Positions 36,781 through 49,389 of a DNA stretch of 64,000 nt are shown here, piece by piece. Every line of letters starts with the position of its first letter. The stretch's first letter is position 1. Under the pieces are notes generated by a model. That model was not told the DNA's origin. It ran no database searches and saw only the letters and a list, made by a program, of their open reading frames with translations. Origin of the DNA: Ophiocordyceps camponoti-saundersi (nom. inval.) (lineage: Eukaryota > Ascomycota > Sordariomycetes > Hypocreales > Ophiocordycipitaceae). The DNA is taken from positions 1 to 64,000 of the forward strand of contig PDHQ01000124.1 of NCBI GenBank assembly GCA_003339415.1. Reading direction: 5' to 3'. Both the position numbers and the translations under genes were made by a program.

Positions 36781-37634
36781 TTTAAGAATTTTTTTTCCCT
36801 CCCCTTTTTATAATTACCTTAGTCTTTCTTATTTATTTTTCGCGGATAACTTAGCGAAAGTTTACTAAGTATTATATTCTTTATTTAGTATATTATATTA
36901 CGTTTATTCTTTATTTCTCTAATCTTTAAATTAGAAAGAAAATATTACTAGGGGATTACGGTACCTTTAGGGTTAAGAATTATATTACTCTAAAAGTATT
37001 ATAATATAAAAACTATAATAACCTAGCGGAATTATAAATATTATAATATAAGAATACTTAATATTATAAAAAGGAGATAACCCTTACTAGCTATAAAAGT
37101 TTACTAGTTAATAAGGGAGATTCCCCCTTATATAGCTAATATTTATTAGGGGTTTCTAAAATAAAATACCTTAGTAATACCCCTATAATTAGCTTATATT
37201 ATATTTAAAGGAGTTACTTACTAGTTTTATAATTTAGAAGCGATTAAGCTAAGAAATTAGCTTATAATAATAGCGAATAATATATAGCGTTAAGCTTTAT
37301 ATTAGCGATAATATATAGCGTTAAGTTTATTACTTAAACCTTATCTATTATTTATAAAATATAAATAATAAGGAGATACGATATATAGCTTAACGCGTAC
37401 TATTTTAGAAAATTATATTAGAATTATTAAGAAATATATTAGATATTAGCACGATATTAACTTAAGTTTATCTATAAATTAGTAAGGTAAAGGTATCTAC
37501 TAATTCTAAATTATATAAATCCTTAAAAATAGAGAAATAATTTAATTTATAAAAGCTACTAAAAGAACCTAATTATACCTAAACTACTTACTTAATAAAT
37601 ATATATTTTTTACTATAAAAAAAAAAGCTATTAA

Positions 37635-37762
37635 TATTAGAATATATATATTACTAGCTACTTAGGAATATAATATATATTAAATATACGTAATATATAT
37701 TATAAAGATAACTATCTCTATATAAATAAAATAAGAGGTTAAGGATATATATAAAAAGAAAT
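37635..37762 (+). repeat. Truncated right LTR of unit B (first 128 bp)
   Basis: Starts tattagaatatatatattac and ends ataaaaagaaat. This aligns with LTR positions 117-128 (ataaagaggagt in unit A) with only G-to-A differences, so the break is exactly at LTR position 128. Confidence 0.8.
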
Positions 37763-38270
37763 TATTAGAATATATATATCGCTAGCTACTTAGGAATATA
37801 ACACGCGTTAAATACGCGTAGCACGCGTCGTAGAGATAACTATCTCTATATAAATAAAGTAGAAGGTTAGGGATACGTATAAAGAGGAGTTAAACTCGAG
37901 ATAATACCGATCCGAGATTAATATAATATTAATATAATATACAAAGTTAATATAGGAGGAGGATAGGGAGGTAGTTAATAGGAGGAGGAACGTATATATA
38001 ATATATTTACTTTTCTATACTTTTTAAAAGAGAAATAAGTTATAAGTAAAGTTATTATTTAATCTTTTATAACTTTATTAGCTAGAATATATTATATAGT
38101 AAACGTAATATTCCTATATACTATATAATCTAAATAAGTTACTTAAACCTTATTATTTAAGTTAATATAATATATATAATTTAAGTTTAATTTATTAATA
38201 TCTCTATTATAAGAAGTCTATAATATAATTTTAGCTACTTATTTAGCTTAGGAAGGATACCTAACTAATA
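37763..38270 (+). repeat. Left LTR of unit A
   Basis: 508 bp; among the least decayed copies (retains cgcgttaaatacgcgtagcacgcg-like CG-rich segment at about 37805-37830). Confidence 0.88.
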
Positions 38271-39179
38271 CTAATTAGTAATAAAGCTAAGTTATATCGC
38301 GGACTTAACTATTTTTTATTATTTAAAACTTAGTTAACTAACGTAAGCTAAAATACTAGCTTCGTTATTATTTAACTTTAGTTTAGATTAGAAATAGAAA
38401 AGTAATTTAGATAGTAGATATTTATTAAAATACTAATTTTTAGGAAACTATAATTATTATTATAATAACGTATAGATATATTTTAACTAATATTTAGTTA
38501 GTAACTTAATAATTCGAATATCCTAGTACTCGGCGATAACTTACTATAAGTTAATATTATCTATTTTTTCTTCTTTTTACTTTTAGTTTAGGATTTTTTA
38601 AGAACTTACTTCGATTTTAACCCGAAATCCTATTAACCTTAAATTAGTTTTAATAGTTACTCTATAATTATTATTTACTAAGCTTTTATAAGTTTAATAT
38701 TAGAAATCTCTTATAATTAAGTTAATTTAGTAATATATAAGAGATAAAAATAATAAAAGATAAAAATAATAAAAAAAGAAAAAAAAAAGTAAAATTTTTA
38801 GAATTAGAGTCCCTTACCCCTACTTCTAATATAGATATCTAGGAGGACGCGACGCGTAACGATTATATAAGGCTAGCTAAGTAATATTACTATATTAGTA
38901 ATATTAGTTAAATATTAACTCGAATATAAATAGGGATTAGATTATTATTAGACTTATTTTAGCACGCTAGTTTTTATATAAAAGCGTATTATCGCTTATA
39001 AATATAATAAAAGCTTACGTAAAAGTAATAATAGCTAAAATAGTTTATTAAGTTAGTATTAGTTTAGGTAAAGTTAAGTTTTAATAAGCTATATATATAT
39101 CGTTATATTAGATACCTTTTTTAGCGTACTAATAATAAGCGGTTACTAATTAAGATACCTATTCCTAATAAGCGTTAAT

Positions 39180-39665
39180 TTTTAGCTTTTATTTACCTAT
39201 ATAGCTAATATAATTTTAGTATAGGGGTACCTTTTTAATATCGCTATACTAAATAGCGTTACGCCGCGCTTAAGATAATAGCGTAAGCGGTAGCGGGGAT
39301 ATAAAAAGATTATACTTAGTAAATTATATTCGATAAGGCGTAATAGGTATCGCCGCGAAAATAAGCGACGGTATTCGCGGGCGCGGGCGAAAAATAATTA
39401 CGGATATTATAAAAGGAGCTTATAAAGGGCGCGTAGAGAAGATAAGGGTAGGACGCGCGTAATATATATTTAAAGCTAAGTTTAAAATATATTAGAAATT
39501 AGGTTAATCTTAACTTATAACTAATATAAATTAAAGCTAGAATTAATATACTTTTATACTATTAGTAAATTAAAGCTTTAAAAATATCGTTATCGTTAAT
39601 ATTATTCTTAGACTTAGGATTTAAAATAATAATCTAATAACCGCGCGGAGCGGTAAGCGTATAAG
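39180..39665 (+). pseudogene. Possible RIP-degraded reading frame inside unit A
   Basis: One plus-strand frame over about 39230-39665 can be read through in units A, B and D if TAA/TAG are taken as former Gln/Trp codons (blocks such as KGAYKGRVE and FKAKFKIY). I do not recognise a family. In RIP-mutated DNA any frame tends to look like this, so it is only a candidate. Confidence 0.2.
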
Positions 39666-39760
39666 GGGGCGGTCTTAATATATAATAGATCTTAAGTTAA
39701 GGTTAGTAAAAGCTTACTATAATACTAACTCGGGATTAACTTAAATTTACCTTCCTATAC

Positions 39761-39761
<1 letters not shown>

Positions 39762-39795
<34 letters not shown>
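39762..39795. repeat. (TAA)n microsatellite in unit A
   Basis: About 11 TAA units, same relative position as in the sister units. Confidence 0.9.
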
Positions 39796-39796
<1 letters not shown>

Positions 39797-39976
39797 GTAA
39801 AAGGAAAAAGAAAAGAATAAGAAGCTTAAGCGTAAGGTAATTTATAAATAAGGTACTAAGTTACTAATTTACCTTACTAGATAAAATATATACTTACCCC
39901 TCTTATAAGTAATATATTAATATATACTAACCCCTCTTATAGATATAAGAGGTATATACTTTTTAAGTATAAATAT

Positions 39977-39996
39977 CCCCCTCCCCCCCCCCCCCT
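39977..39996. repeat. Poly-C tract in unit A
   Basis: C5 T C14, preceded by AAGTATAAATAT. Length differs between units (10 to 14), as expected for homopolymer slippage or sequencing error. Confidence 0.85.
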
Positions 39997-40850
39997 TTTA
40001 AAATTTTTTTTTTCCTTTCTTTTTTTATAATTATTTTAGTTTTTCTTATCTATTTTTCGTAGATAACCTAGCGAAAGTTTATTAGGTATTACGTTCTTTA
40101 TTTAATATATTATATTATATTTATTTTTTATTTCTCTAATCCTCGGATTAGAAAGAAAATACTATTAGGGGATTACGGTACCCCTAAGGTTAAGAATTAC
40201 GCCGCCCCGGGGGTATTATAATATAAAAACTATAATAACCTAGCGGAATTATAAATATTACGGTATAGGAATACTTAGTGCTATAAGAAAGAGATAACTT
40301 TTACCGGCTATAAGGGTTTACCGGTTAATAGGGGAGATTCCCCCTCGCGCGGCTAATATTTACCGGGGGTCTCTAAAGTAAAATACCTTAATAATATCCT
40401 TATAGCTAGCTTATATTATATTTAGGGGAGTTACTTATTAGTCCTAAAGTTTAGAAGCGACTAAGCTTTAAGATTAGCTTATAATAGCGGCCGATAATAT
40501 ATAGCGTTAAGCTTTAAGCTAGTAATAATATATAGCGTTAAGTTTATTACCTAAACTTTATCTATTATTTACGAAATATAAACGATAAAGAGACGCGATA
40601 TATAGCTTAATACGTATTATCTTAAGAAATTATATTAGAATTATTAAAAAATATATTAAATATCGGTATAATATCGACTTAAATTTATCTATAAATTAGT
40701 AAGGTAAAGGTATTTACTAATCTTAAATTATATAAATTTTTAAAAATAGAGAAATAATTCGATTTATAAGAGCTATTAAAAGAACCTAATTATACCCGGA
40801 TTACCTACTTAATAAATATATATTCCTAACTATAAAAAAAAAGCTATTAA

Positions 40851-41358
40851 TATTAGAATATATATATTATTAGCTACTTAAGAATATAATATATATTAAA
40901 TATACGTAGTATATATCGTAAAGATAACTATCTTTATATAAATAAAGTAAAAGGTTAGGGATACGTATAAAAAAAAGTCGAACTTAAGATAATATTAATC
41001 TAAGATTAGTATAATATTAATATAATATACGAAGTTAATATAGGAGGAGGATAGGGAGGTAGTTAGTAGGAGGAGGAATATATATATAATATACTTACTT
41101 TTCTATACTTTTTAAGAGAGAGATAAGTTATAAGTAAAGTTATTATTTAATCTTTTATAACTCTATTAGCTAGAGTATATCGTATAATAAACGTAATATT
41201 CCTATACGCTATATAATCCGGATAAGTTACCCGAACCCTATTATTTAAGTTAATATAGTATATATAATCTAGGTTTAATTTATTAGTATCTCTATTATAA
41301 GAAGTTTATAATACGACTCTAGCTACCTATTCGGCTTAGGAAAGATACCTTACCGATA
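40851..41358 (+). repeat. Right LTR of unit A
   Basis: 508 bp, from tattagaatatatatattat to ttaccgata. The CCGATA end, shared with the right LTR of unit D, is probably closest to the ancestral terminus. Confidence 0.88.
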
Positions 41359-41855
41359 AGGCGGCTTTAACTAATTTCTAAATAGCGTAAGAGATAATAA
41401 TAAGTAAGTTAAATAAATCCTTAAAAGCTTATTAGCGCTATTAAAGCTTAATAAATATTATATTAAAGATACCTTATATAAGGCGAAAATCTTATATAGA
41501 AACTATTTTAATAAGTTTTTTATATATAAATTTTAAAATAAGATTTATTAAAATTTAAAAAATATTAATAAATAAGTTATTAAAGTTAATAGCGATATTA
41601 TATTAACTTTTATTTATACGCGGATATTATTAAAATTAGTTAAGCTTTTAAGTCTCGCTATTAAGTATTATTAGTATTAATAATAAACTAAGAGGCGGAC
41701 CGCTTTATAACTTTATATTTAAAGTTATTCTTTTAGCGAAGTTAAACTTTAAAAGGTAAAAAGTATTAAATTCTTATAATATTATAATATTAAGTATAAA
41801 TAAGGACTTTATTTATTTAAAGTTATAAAAAGTTATAAAGGATTAGATTAATTTA
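41359..41855 (-). pseudogene. Inverted fragment of the Tad1-like LINE (5' part of ORF1)
   Basis: Reverse complement aligns with about 21838-22330, with landmarks gcggaccgcct/aggcggaccgct and a block of gttaatataa. It lacks the zinc-knuckle part. It starts directly at the right end of unit A, so the A/B array is flanked by LINE sequence in opposite orientations. Confidence 0.7.
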
Positions 41856-41950
41856 TTTAATATTATATATTAAGGTAGCGATAGTTATAATCTTTTTATA
41901 TTAGTCTAATAGTAAGTTTAATAATAATAATAATAAGTTTATTTTTCTCT
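41856..41950 (-). repeat. Decayed fragment of a Gypsy-2 LTR
   Basis: aaggattagatt...ttatattagtctaatagtaag matches the middle of the 198-bp Gypsy-2 LTR (compare 25425-25530). Both LTR ends are missing. Confidence 0.65.
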
Positions 41951-42285
41951 TTATTAAGGTCTAGCTCTTATATTATATTCGGGTTATAAACTTAAACGTT
42001 AGACTTATAAATTAGCCTTACGATTAAACGATAAGGCTGCCGCTATCTAGCTTAGAGGCCTATAGCGGAATAATTAAATAGAACGGAATAGGAAGGATAG
42101 TTAAACGGGAAGGCAAATAGGCTCTAAAAGAAAGAGCGGTATATATAGCTATTTAGCACGCTAAAGTGCGGCTTCCTTAGAAGCTCTCTATATGTGATTA
42201 TTATTATATATAGCCTAGCAAATAAGTATCCCTTTAATTAATCCCTTAATAGAATTACGTATCTTTTTCTTATAAATTTCTACCC
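41951..42285 (+). other. Leader or LTR-like segment upstream of Gypsy-5 gag
   Basis: GC-richer than its neighbours, with short inverted motifs (agcacgctaaagtgcgg at about 42157-42173) and TATA-like tatatatagctat. By position it could be the 5' LTR or leader of the Gypsy whose gag follows. No second LTR copy was found to prove it. Confidence 0.35.
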
Positions 42286-43141
42286 TTATCTTTAACGTTA
42301 ATAGATTAATTAAATTAAATTAGATTAAAATAGCTAACTTATAAAATTAAATAGAAAGGCTTTAATAATCTTAAGCTAGCCTTAGCGGGTATTAATAACC
42401 TTCGTAATAAGATTTATAAGTTTAGTAATTAGAATAATAAGTATAGGTAATATAATATATAATAAAAAATAGGGAGGAACGCTATTAGTAGATATTAAAG
42501 TATATAGAATAATACTTTAAAAAATAAGCTAACGCTTTTCTCGCGGATAAGAAAGCGGAGTAAAAAGCTATATTATAAGAAGCGTAATCTACTATCTAAT
42601 AATAAGCTATATCTTTCCTTATAATAAAGAAAGCGGAATATATATAGTAACTTATAGCCGCGCGTGCGGACGCCTTTAAGAAAATATTACGAATAAACCT
42701 TATTAAACTAACTTTCGCTAAAGCTACGCTTAACTAAGCTTAGATTAATATAGCCCTTATAAGGTAAAAAGAACCTTAGCCTAAGTAAGATAAGTTATTA
42801 GATTCTTTTTATTTTTTTATAAGTTAACTAATTTACTAATATAATATTAATAAGCTTTAAGGTAAAGCTAGAAATATAAATTATATTTAAATATAAATTC
42901 TAAACTATTTTCTTAAAAATAAAATACGGAAAATATTAGCTTTTTAGTAGTTTAGTAGCTTTAGTAAAAAGAGGCGCCTAAAGGACTTCTTTAATTACCT
43001 TTATCGAACTTTTAGTAATATTTAGAAACGAAAAAAAGCTTAAGATAAGCTTTAAACCTTAGTTTACTATAATAAGTAAATATTTAGTAACTTTATTCCT
43101 AAATTTAAGGAGGTCCTAATAACCGCTACTAGATTTATAAG
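42286..43141 (+). repeat. 856-bp tandem duplication, copy 1
   Basis: Starts ttatctttaacgttaatag. It is followed head-to-tail by copy 2 with about 99.4% identity. I count five differences, all transitions, all in CpT/ApG context. Confidence 0.95.
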
Positions 43142-44602
43142 TTATCTTTAACGTTAATAGATTAATTAAATTAAATTAGATTAGAATAGCTAACTTATAA
43201 AATTAAATAGAAAGGCTTTAGTAATCTTAAGCTAGCCTTAGCGGGTATTAATAACCTTCGTAATAAGATTTATAAGTTTAGTAATTAGAATAATAAGTAT
43301 AGGTAATATAATATATAATAAAAAATAGGGAGGAACGCTATTAGTAGATATTAAAGTATATAGAATAATATTTTAAAAAATAAGCTAACGCTTTTCTCGC
43401 GGATAAGAAAGCGGAGTAAAAAGCTATATTATAAGAAGCGTAATCTACTATCTAATAATAAGCTATATCTTTCCTTATAATAAAGAAAGCGGAATATATA
43501 TAGTAACTTATAGCCGCGCGTGCGGACGCCTTTAAGAAAATATTACGAATAAACCTTATTAAACTAACCTTCGCTAAAGCTACGCTTAACTAAGCTTAGA
43601 TTAATATAGCCCTTATAAGGTAAAAAGAACCTTAGCCTAAGTAAGATAAGTTATTAGATTCTTTTTATTTTTTTATAAGTTAACTAATTTACTAATATAA
43701 TATTAATAAGCTTTAAGGTAAAGCTAGAAATATAAATTATATTTAAATATAAATTCTAAACTATTTTCTTAAAAATAAAATACGGAAAATATTAGCTTTT
43801 TAGTAGTTTAGTAGCTTTAGTAAAAAGAGGCGCTTAAAGGACTTCTTTAATTACCTTTATCGAACTTTTAGTAATATTTAGAAACGAAAAAAAGCTTAAG
43901 ATAAGCTTTAAACCTTAGTTTACTATAATAAGTAAATATTTAGTAACTTTATTCCTAAATTTAAGGAGGTCCTAATAACCGCTACTAGATTTATAAGATA
44001 AGATAATTTTATAAAACTAACTTAGCTACGCGGGGCCTTTTCCCTAATATTTTAAGACCTTTTAGTTATTATTAATATACCTTATAAGTACTCCTTATTT
44101 ATCGATTACTTATAGGGTTTTACTTAGTTTTTTAAATAAACTTTACGCTTTCTTAGGGCGGCTAAGAAATACTAACCTAACCCGAATAAATATATAAGAG
44201 GCGCTAGAGGTATTCCCGCGAACTTAAGTACGGGAAAAAATATAAATAAAGATATCTTAATAAATATAATAAAAGATAAGAAGAAAAAGAAGCTAAAAAG
44301 GAAAGATAGCAGCTATAATAAGACTTTTACCTAAGTATTATAAAATATCCCTTAAGCTAAGTAAGTAAAAAGATTAATACTAAAATAATATAAAGTATTA
44401 AGTTTTTATATTAAGTATAGAATAAATATATACCTTATATATAACTATAATTTCTAACCTCTATAAAGGCTATAATAGAAAGCTTTAAGAGAAACTTATA
44501 TTAACTATATAGAAATCTTACCTTAAGTTAAGGAATATAACTTCGATAATAACTAGGGAAAAAAATAGCTTTAGAATATTATAGCGTTCCGGAGGATAAG
44601 GT
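42300..44602 (+). pseudogene. Gypsy-5 gag remnant (capsid domain, partly duplicated)
   Basis: The plus-strand frame within each duplicate (about 42965-43130 and 43821-43990) reads RRLKDFFNYLYRTF and then LVYYNKxIFSNFIPKFKEV. This fits the Ty3/Gypsy capsid pattern F...LxxxF.d......A...L..LkQ...sv.dFi.eFe. The single-copy continuation to about 44230 (LRGAFSLIFxDLLV, DYLxGFTxFFK) fits the second half. The fragment ends at AATAT (44603-44607), the target of unit C, and continues at 48198. Confidence 0.65.
43142..43997 (+). repeat. 856-bp tandem duplication, copy 2
   Basis: Second copy, ending ctactagatttataag. It continues into single-copy gag sequence. Length 856 is not a multiple of three, so the duplication breaks the gag frame and must post-date loss of function. 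Confidence 0.95.
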
Positions 44603-44607
44603 AATAT

Positions 44608-46169
44608 TATTAGTTAAGTATCCTTCCTAAGCTAAATAGGTAGCTAGAGTTATATTATAGACTTCTCGTAATAAAGATATTAATAAATTAAACCTAAAAT
44701 ATATATACTATATTAACCTAAATAATAGGGTTCGGGTAACTTATCTAGATTATATAGCGTATAGGAATATTACGTTTCCCGTATAATATACTTTAGCTAA
44801 TAAAGTTATAAAAGATTAAATAATAACTTTACTTATAACTTATCTTTCTCTTAAAAAATATAGAAAAATAAGTATATTATATATATATTCCCCCTCCTAC
44901 TAATTACCTCCCTATCCTCCTCCTATATTAATTTTATATATTATATTAATATTATACTAATCTTAGATCGGTATTATCTTAAGTTTAACTCCTTTTTATA
45001 CGTATTCCTAACCTCCTATTTTATTTATATAAAGATAGTTATCTTTATAACGCGTATTACGCGTATTTAACGCGTATTATATTCCTAAGTAGCTAGTAAT
45101 ATATATATTCTAATATTAGTAGCTTTTCTTTTTATAGTTAGGAATATATATTTATCGAGTAGGTAATTTAAGTATAATTAAGTTCTTTTAGTAGCTTTCG
45201 TAAATTAAATTATTTCTTTATTTCTAAAAACTTATATAATTTAAGATTAGTAAATACCCTTACTTTATTAATTTATAAATAAACTTAGGTTAATATTATA
45301 CCGATATCTAATATATTTCTTAATAATTTTAATATAATTTCTTAAAATAGTACGCGTTAAGCTATATATCGTATTTCCCTATTATCTATATTTCGTAAAT
45401 AATAGATAAGGTTTAGGTAGTAAACTTAACGCTATATATCGTTACTAATATAAAGCTTAACGCTATATATTATTAGCCGCTATTATAAGCTAGTTTTTTA
45501 GCTTAGTAGCTTTTAAACTAAGGGACTAATAAGTAACTCCTTTAAATATAATATAAGCTAGTTATAGGGATATTATTAGGGCGTCTTATTTTAAAAACCC
45601 CTAATAAATACTAAATACGCGAGGGGGAATCTCCCTTATTAATTAGTAAACTTTTATAGCTAGTAAAAGTTATCTTCTTCTTATAGCACTAAGCGTTTTT
45701 ATATTATAATATTTATAATTCCGCTAAGTTATTATAGTCTTTATATTATAATACCCTTAGGGTAATATAATTCTTAACTTTAAGGGTATTATAATCCCCT
45801 AATAATATTCTCTTTCTAATCTAAGGATTAGAGAAATAAAGAATAAACGTAATATAGTATACTAAATAAAGAATATAATACTTAGTAAACTTTTGCTAGG
45901 TTATCTGCGAAAAATAGATAAGAAAAACTAAGGCGGTTATAAAGAAAAAAGGGAAAAAAAAAAATTTTTTTTTCAAAAGGGGGGGGGGGGTATTTATACC
46001 TAGAAGGTATATACCTCTCTTATCCGTAAAAGGGGTTAGTATATACCGATATATTACCTATAAAAAGGGTAAGTATATACCTTATTTAGCGGGGTAAATT
46101 AGTAACTTAGTATTTTACTTATAAATTACCCCGCGCCTAAGCTCCTTATTCCTTTTCTTTTCCTTTTAC

Positions 46170-46210
<41 letters not shown>

Positions 46211-48197
46211 AAAAAATAAGTTTAAGTTAATCTTAAGTTAATATTATAGTAAGCTTTTACTAACCTTAACTTAAGATTTATTATATATTAGGACCGCCCC
46301 CTTATACGCTTACCGCTCTACGCGGTTATTAGATTATTATTTTAAGTCCTAAGTTTAAGAATAATATTAACGATAATAATATTTTTAAAGCTTTAATTTA
46401 CTAGCGGTATAAAGGTATATTAATTCTAGCTTTAATTTATATTAGCTATAAGTTAAAATTAACCTAATTTTTAATATACTCTAAATTTAGCTTTAAATAT
46501 ATATTACGCGCGTCTTACTCTTATCTCTTTTATATACCCCTTATAAACTCTTTTTATAATATCCGCGATTATTTTTCGCTTATATTTATAAATACTATCG
46601 CCTACGCTAGCGGCGACGCTTATTACGCCTTATTAAGTATAACTTATTAAGCGTAATCCCTTTATATCCCCGCCGCTATTTATATTATTATTTTAAGCGT
46701 AACGTAATATTATTTAGCGCGGTAATATTAAAAAGGTACCTTTATATTAAAATTATATTAGCTATATAAATAAGTAAAAGCTAGCTATTAACGCTTATTA
46801 AGAATAGGTATCTTAGCTAATAATTACTTATTATTAGTATATTAAAAAAAATATCTAATATAATAATATATATATAGCTTATTAAAACTTAACTTTATAT
46901 AAATTAATATTAACTTAATAAACTATCCTAGCTATTATTACTTTTATATAAGCTTTTATTATATTTATAAGCGATAATACGCCTTTATATAAAGACTAGC
47001 GTATTAAAATAAGTTTAATAATAATCTAATTCTTATTTATATTTAAGTTAATATCTAACTAATATTATTAATATAGTAATATTACTTAGCCGGCCTTACG
47101 CGATTATTATATATCGCGCCCTCTTAGATATTCGCGTTAGGAGTAGGGGTAAAAAACTCTAATTTTAAAAATTTTACTTTATCTTTTTTTATTATTTTTA
47201 TTTTTTATTATTTTTATCTCTTATATATTACTAAATTAACTTAATTATAAGAAATTTCTAGTACTAAACTTATAAAAGCTTAGTAAATAATAATTATAAA
47301 GTAATTATTAAAATTAATCTAAAGTTAATAAGATTTTAAGTTAAAATTAAAGTAAATTCCTAAAAATCTTAAACTAAAAATAAAAAGAAGAAAGAATAGA
47401 TAATATTAACTTATAATAAGTTATCGCTAAGTATTAAGATATCCGAATTATTAAGTTATTAACTAAATATTAGTTAAAATATATTTATATATTATCGAAA
47501 TAGTAATTATAGTTTCTTAGAAATTAGTATTTTAATAAATATCTATTATCTAAATTATTTTTCTATTTCTAATTTAAACTAAGGTTAAATAATAATAAAG
47601 CTAATATTTTAGCTTATATTAGTTAATTAAGTTTTAAGTAATAAAAAATAATTAAGTTTATAATATAACTTAGCTTTATTACTAATTAATATTAATTAAG
47701 TATTTTTTTTAAGCTAAATAGGTAGCTAAAATTATATTATAAATTTCTTATAATAAAAATACTAATAAATTAAACTTAAAATATATATATTATATTAACT
47801 TAAATAATAAAATTTAAGTAACTTATTTAAATTATATAATATATAAGAATATTATATTTATTATATAATATATTTTAGCTAATAAAATTATAAAAGATTA
47901 AATAATAACTTTACTTATAACTTATCTTTTTTTTAAAAAATATAGAAAAGTAAGTATATTATATATATATTCCCCCTCCTACTAACTACCTCCCTATCCT
48001 CCTCCTATATTAACTTCGTATATTATATTAATATTATATTAGTCTTAGATCGGTATTATCTTAAGTTCGACTCCTTTTTATACGTATCCCTAACCTCTTA
48101 TTTTATTTATATAGAGATAGTTATTTCTATAACGCGTGCTACGCGTATTTAACGCGTATTATATTCTTAAGTAGCTAGCGATATATATATTCTAATA
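44608..48197 (-). mobile_element. Unit C: inverted 508-bp-LTR element (3.59 kb) with intact target duplication
   Basis: LTRs lie at 44608-45115 and 47690-48197, both 508 bp, in reverse orientation to units A, B, D and E. TSD is AATAT (44603-44607 and 48198-48202), so this is a clean insertion into Gypsy-5. The interior 45116-47689 is the reverse complement of the unit A interior, including (TTA)n at 46171-46204 and a G12 tract at 45979-45990. Apart from that, no gene is recognised on either strand. Confidence 0.92.
46171..46204. repeat. (TTA)n microsatellite in unit C
   Basis: Reverse complement of the (TAA)n tract of the other units. Confidence 0.9.
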
Positions 48198-49340
48198 AAT
48201 ATAAATAAAAGAAAAGAAAAGTATTCTTTATTTTAAACTATAAGCCCTATTTACTAAAATCCTTATAATTTTAAATAACTTAAAACTAATAAATATATTA
48301 GTTAATAAAAGCTATAAGAGCTATTTTATAATATACTTATAGCTAATATAAAATTTACGAATATTAATAGAAAAAATCCTAACTTAATAAGTAAAAAAGG
48401 TAATAATAAGTAAACTAAAAATATTAAGTATCGCTTAGCTTTTACTTAAGATAAATAGCTTTAATTAATTAATTATAATATATATAGTATTAAATCTTAA
48501 TTTCCTAATTATCCTTAGTAAGCCTTAACTATAATATATAAAATCTTACTTAGTCCCTTATAAAAAATAAGTATAGTATAGAGATTTATAATAATAAGTA
48601 TAGGTTACTAATACTCGCTCTTAACTAATAAAGGAGATCTTAAACGCTATATACCTTTATAGCTTAACTTTTATAGGAGAAATAAAGAGAAAATAAAAAA
48701 AATTACGCTAATAGAAGAAAGATCTCGCGGAGTACTTAAAAATCTAAGCTATAAGAGTTAAAGATATAGAAAAGGCATTATAAGATAAGATTCCCCTAAT
48801 AGATAACTAACTATAAGAATATATCTTAATAGAATTTTATAATATATTTCCTCTTTTCTATAAGTAAGAGGTAGATAAGTTAAACTTATATAAAAAGGTA
48901 TAGATTATTATATATTGCTTAAGAAAAAAGTAAATAGTAAAAAACCTTAAATCTTATTTAGCCCCTTTTATAATATATTAAAGGAGGAATTTCTTATTTT
49001 TAAGAAGATATTATAAAACCTCTTTTAGAAAGGCTTTATCTAACTTAGTAGCTTACCTGCGGGTGCCTTAGTCCTCTTTATAAGGAAACCTAGGGGAAGA
49101 TTATAATTTTATACGGATTTCCGCGTACTAAATATAATTATAATCTTAGATAGATATCTACTCCTAATATACGCTTATACGTATAATCTACTAGTAGTCG
49201 TATATACTAAGCTAGCTACTAGATATAATATATAGGAAAGGGAGATAGGCTAGCTACTAATTATAAGATTATAGAATAGCTACTATAAAAGGTATAAGTA
49301 TAAGTAAGAGTTTTTTAAGAATTAAAATAATAACTATAAA
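48198..49340 (+). pseudogene. Gypsy-5 protease and reverse transcriptase N-terminal remnant
   Basis: Continuation of Gypsy-5 after unit C. Around 48305-48335 the frame reads VNKSYKSYFI, resembling the VDSGCxSxFI protease site. From about 48820 the frame gives EYILIEFYNIFPLFYKxEVDKL, matching the EYxDFxDVFSxxxADxLPxH start of Gypsy RT. At about 49135-49165 LDRYLLLI matches KDRYPLPLI, followed by YTKLATRYNI (FTKLDLRxAY) near 49195-49230. The catalytic YxDD box is absent because homology ends near 49340. The element is thus broken on its 3' side. Confidence 0.7.
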
Positions 49341-49389
49341 AAAATCTAAATTACTATTTAAAGGAATATTAAGCTAATTATATAGCTAG

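Larger units (their letters stand above)
36039..37634 (+). other. Right interior of unit B
   Basis: Continues unit B after Gypsy-2a. In order it holds the block ggcggggatataaaaagatt (about 36083), gggggcggtcc (about 36458), a (TAA)n tract (about 36556-36590), AAGTATAAATA followed by C10 (36760-36780), and the 850-bp block leading to the right LTR. The order is the same in units A, C and D. Confidence 0.7.
23909..37762 (+). mobile_element. Unit B: 508-bp-LTR element interrupted by Gypsy-2a, right LTR cut after 128 bp
   Basis: The left LTR is 23909-24416. The interior runs 24417-25389 and resumes at 36039 after Gypsy-2a. The right LTR starts at 37635 but only its first 128 bp remain (to 37762), where the complete left LTR of unit A begins. 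Interior blocks match units A, C and D in order. No matching target duplication was found outside: GGTAT is left of 23909 and AGGCG follows unit A. The right side has therefore been rearranged. Confidence 0.8.
37763..41358 (+). mobile_element. Unit A: uninterrupted 508-bp-LTR element (3.6 kb)
   Basis: LTRs of 508 bp lie at 37763-38270 and 40851-41358, with a 2580-bp interior and nothing nested inside, making this the reference copy of the family. A purine run TAAAAAAAAAGC precedes the right LTR. I recognise no gag, RT, RNase H or integrase on either strand, so I call it non-autonomous. No target duplication is present (GAAAT left, AGGCG right), consistent with recombination with unit B, in whose right LTR it starts. 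The interior includes (TAA)n, TATA plus poly-C and GC-richer blocks at about 39270-39440 and 40180-40370. Confidence 0.88.

Noticed and set aside
40090..41358. Long frame through the unit A interior and its right LTR if TAA/TAG are read as Gln/Trp
   Set aside because: In DNA this strongly RIP-mutated, TGA is nearly absent and every TAA/TAG can be explained as a former CAA/CAG/TGG. Such read-through frames exist in all phases, and no family motif supports this one.
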